From Rhodospirillales bacterium (lineage in GTDB: Bacteria > Pseudomonadota > Alphaproteobacteria > Acetobacterales > Acetobacteraceae), in the NCBI GenBank assembly GCA_025352665.1, contig JANXSM010000036.1:1-33510 (forward strand): a stretch of DNA of 33,510 nucleotides, in the 5' to 3' direction. Positions 31,769 to 33,510 of the stretch are shown one piece after another. How positions within the stretch are numbered: position 1 is the stretch's first letter; the number at the start of each line of letters is the position of its first letter. A program made the translations under genes and the position numbers. The notes under the pieces are model-generated. The model was not told the DNA's origin and did no database searches. It worked only from the letters and a program-made list of their open reading frames with translations.

Positions 31769-33510
31769 TCAAACCTGCGGCACCACGATGGAGAAATGTT
31801 GCGTGCCGTTGCCATAGAAAGTTGCCGACGCAACGTTCACCGATGTGCCGTTCACCGTAATGCCCTGCAGATACAAATTGCGATCGGTCGTGGCATCACC
31901 GCCGTAAAGGTCGTTGACGAAGGACAGCGCGAGGTCATGCGTCCCTGGTGCGAGCGCGCTTAGCACATCAACCACCTGTGTCTGGCCGGTCGCATGGGCC
32001 GCCGTCACCGTGCCGAATCCCCCCAGTTGTGTGCCGTCGACGGCGACGCTGTATTGCGCATCGCCCTGATACGCATCCTCCGCCAGGAACAGCCGCAGAC
32101 CGGTGTTTGCCACACTCGCCGGGGTGATGAAGGCCATTGTTGAATTCGTGTCGATGGCAACGCTGCCGGACATAGCCGACTGACCGTCATAGCCAAGCGA
32201 GTCGACGTAGAGGTTCCGATCCGCCTGCGGCGATCCGCCATAGGCATCGTTGAGGAAAGCGACCGCGAAATTGTGATTGCCTGAACCCCAGGTGCCCGTC
32301 AGCGTGACCTGCTCGATCTGTCCCGCCGCATGCGAGGCCGTTGCGGTGCGAACCCCACCCTGTTGGGTGCCGTCCACGAAGATCGCGTATTGGGCATCGC
32401 CATTATAGGCATCCTCGGAAATGCCCAGGTTGATCGTGTCTGGCGTGGTGTCCTCGGCAGCGGCGCGCACCAGCACGCCGCCATAACCGTCGTTCACGGC
32501 CATCAGGCTGGTCGGTGCCGAGGCGATGTTGCCCAGTGTAAGCCAGTCGGTGACGCCGCCACTGCTGACCTTGAGCGTGTCCCCGGAGATCGTCGCCCCG
32601 GCGTCGGCGGCAAAGCCGAGGCCTGCGAGGTCGATCGTATGGTTGGCGCCGAAACCCGAGACCACATTGGTGAATGCGCCTCCGGCCGGTAATGCTGCTC
32701 CCTCAAGCTTCAATTCTGCGGGGGTTGTGCCGGTGAACGCGATCGAGCCTGAACCCGCGGCGCCTGAGGCTGCAAGGTCGAGCGTGCACCCCGCGATCTG
32801 GGTGCCGCCGGTGTAGGTATTGGTCGCCGCCAACACGAGCGTTCCAGCACCGGACACCACCACCGAACCCGCCCCGGTATTGGCACCGGTGCCACCGGAG
32901 CCGGTCTGATCCGCGATCACGGCGCTCGCCGTGGTGGACTGCCCAGCGACTTCGGCGAAATTGAGGATCTGGTTTCCCTGCAGAAAGTAGCCGGCGCCAA
33001 GCCCCTCGCCGTTGCGACTGCTGGGCGGTGACACTTCCTGATAACCTGTGCCCCCGAGCCCGCCCGCGACGCTACCGCCTGATGCGCTGCCACCGGCGAT
33101 CGTGAGGACGCCGCCGGCCTGAACGAACACCGCACCGCCGGCGCCGAGGCCGCCGCCGCCATCGTAATACGACCATGTGCCGTTGCGATCGGCCGCGGTC
33201 GAGCCGTTGCCGGCGCCGAACCCACCCGTTTGGCTGCGGTCGCCGCCACCGCCGCCAAACCCGCCGTTGCCACCGGAGGAGCCGCCGCCGCCGCCGAACC
33301 CGCCATTGCCGCCGGTTGAGGTGCCGCCACCGCCACCACCACCGCCGCCGAAACCACCGTTGCCCCCGGCGGCCGCAGATCCGGTGCTGCCACCGATCCC
33401 GCCACCGCCGGCATTGCCAAACGACCCCGCAACCCCGGTGCCGCCGCCGCCGCCGCCGGCACCGCCGCCGAAGGCGCCATTCGGGCTTCCGGCCGCAGCC
33501 CCGCCGCCGC
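31769..33510 (-). CDS. Large glycine-rich surface protein with tandem CBM60-like modules (5' end outside window)
   Basis: The frame is open to the window edge, so the N-terminus is missing; about 580 residues are visible. The first ~125 are glycine-rich, with recurrent GGNGGFGGGG-type motifs. Next come beta-helix-like sequence (GGAVFVQAGGVLTIAGGSASGG) and an autotransporter-associated repeat (GAGTLVLAATNTYTGGTQIAGCTLDLA). Two homologous C-terminal modules follow, each about 95 residues. They share EDAYxGDAQYxxxVDGTQxGG, ASHAAGQ/AAHATGQ and FLNDAYGG/FVNDLYGG with DRNLYVDS/DRNLYLQG. This pattern matches the calcium-dependent xylan-binding module CBM60 as I know it. The protein ends right after the second module (FSIVVPQV), with no beta-barrel translocator or visible LPXTG anchor, so export must use another route. 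Likely a secreted adhesin or glycan-binding protein; the substrate is inferred. Confidence 0.82.
   Translation of the reverse strand, partial: GGGAAAGSPNGAFGGGAGGGGGGTGVAGSFGNAGGGGIGGSTGSAAAGGNGGFGGGGGGGGGTSTGGNGGFGGGGGSSGGNGGFGGGGGDRSQTGGFGAGNGSTAADRNGTWSYYDGGGGLGAGGAVFVQAGGVLTIAGGSASGGSVAGGLGGTGYQEVSPPSSRNGEGLGAGYFLQGNQILNFAEVAGQSTTASAVIADQTGSGGTGANTGAGSVVVSGAGTLVLAATNTYTGGTQIAGCTLDLAASGAAGSGSIAFTGTTPAELKLEGAALPAGGAFTNVVSGFGANHTIDLAGLGFAADAGATISGDTLKVSSGGVTDWLTLGNIASAPTSLMAVNDGYGGVLVRAAAEDTTPDTINLGISEDAYNGDAQYAIFVDGTQQGGVRTATASHAAGQIEQVTLTGTWGSGNHNFAVAFLNDAYGGSPQADRNLYVDSLGYDGQSAMSGSVAIDTNSTMAFITPASVANTGLRLFLAEDAYQGDAQYSVAVDGTQLGGFGTVTAAHATGQTQVVDVLSALAPGTHDLALSFVNDLYGGDATTDRNLYLQGITVNGTSVNVASATFYGNGTQHFSIVVPQV

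Overview
The window looks like chromosomal DNA of a high-GC alphaproteobacterium, most likely Rhodospirillales/Acetobacteraceae. Support for this: a pyruvate dehydrogenase cluster in which E1-beta carries its own lipoyl domain, an ftsB-type gene close to pdhA, an alphaproteobacterial SOS box (GTTC-N7-GTTC) between divergent uvrA and ssb, and a very GC-rich codon pattern. No transposase, phage gene or CRISPR array was seen. The genus assignment is inference.

Layout. 1-960: a gene-poor edge and one unrecognised conserved-looking ORF. 1030-5045: a family-5 ABC substrate-binding protein, a coupled uppP / SGNH-hydrolase pair, and arfB (ribosome rescue). 5131-7895: a possible glycan-related protein, a PheC-like periplasmic cyclohexadienyl dehydratase, a small secreted Arg/Trp/His-rich protein, and an FtsB/DivIC-type division protein. 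7899-9119: an MFS exporter. 9422-17846: a long co-directional block pdhA-pdhB-pdhC-GNAT-lpd-lipA-coq10-like-ECF sigma-anti-sigma, with very short gaps or overlaps, that links pyruvate oxidation, lipoate synthesis, a ubiquinone-binding START protein and an envelope-type sigma/anti-sigma switch. 17910-18977: a threonine aldolase-type PLP enzyme. 19222-19575: an EF-hand-like secreted protein. 19576-26392: a multidrug/aromatic-acid efflux island, with a TetR repressor divergent from emrA-emrB-fusC-DUF1656-hlyD and two near-identical palindromic operators between them. 26397-27612: an unknown protein and an EcsC-family protein. 27625-27977: tRNA-Thr(GGT) and a 56-aa basic protein. 28076-31548: uvrA and ssb with a LexA box between them. 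31769-33510: the 3' part of a large surface protein with a glycine-rich region, an autotransporter-type repeat and two tandem CBM60-like modules; it runs off the window edge.

The most striking non-genic signal is a dispersed, two-hairpin intergenic repeat of about 103 bp. There are seven full or partial units at five loci, every one at the 3' end of a gene. Its terminus reads TAGAGCG or TAGCGCG, and in all six genes that abut a terminus, the TAG is used as the stop codon (SGNH hydrolase, arfB, threonine aldolase, the 56-aa gene, uvrA, ssb). Most other genes here stop with TGA. One copy supplies the stop codons of two convergent genes at once.
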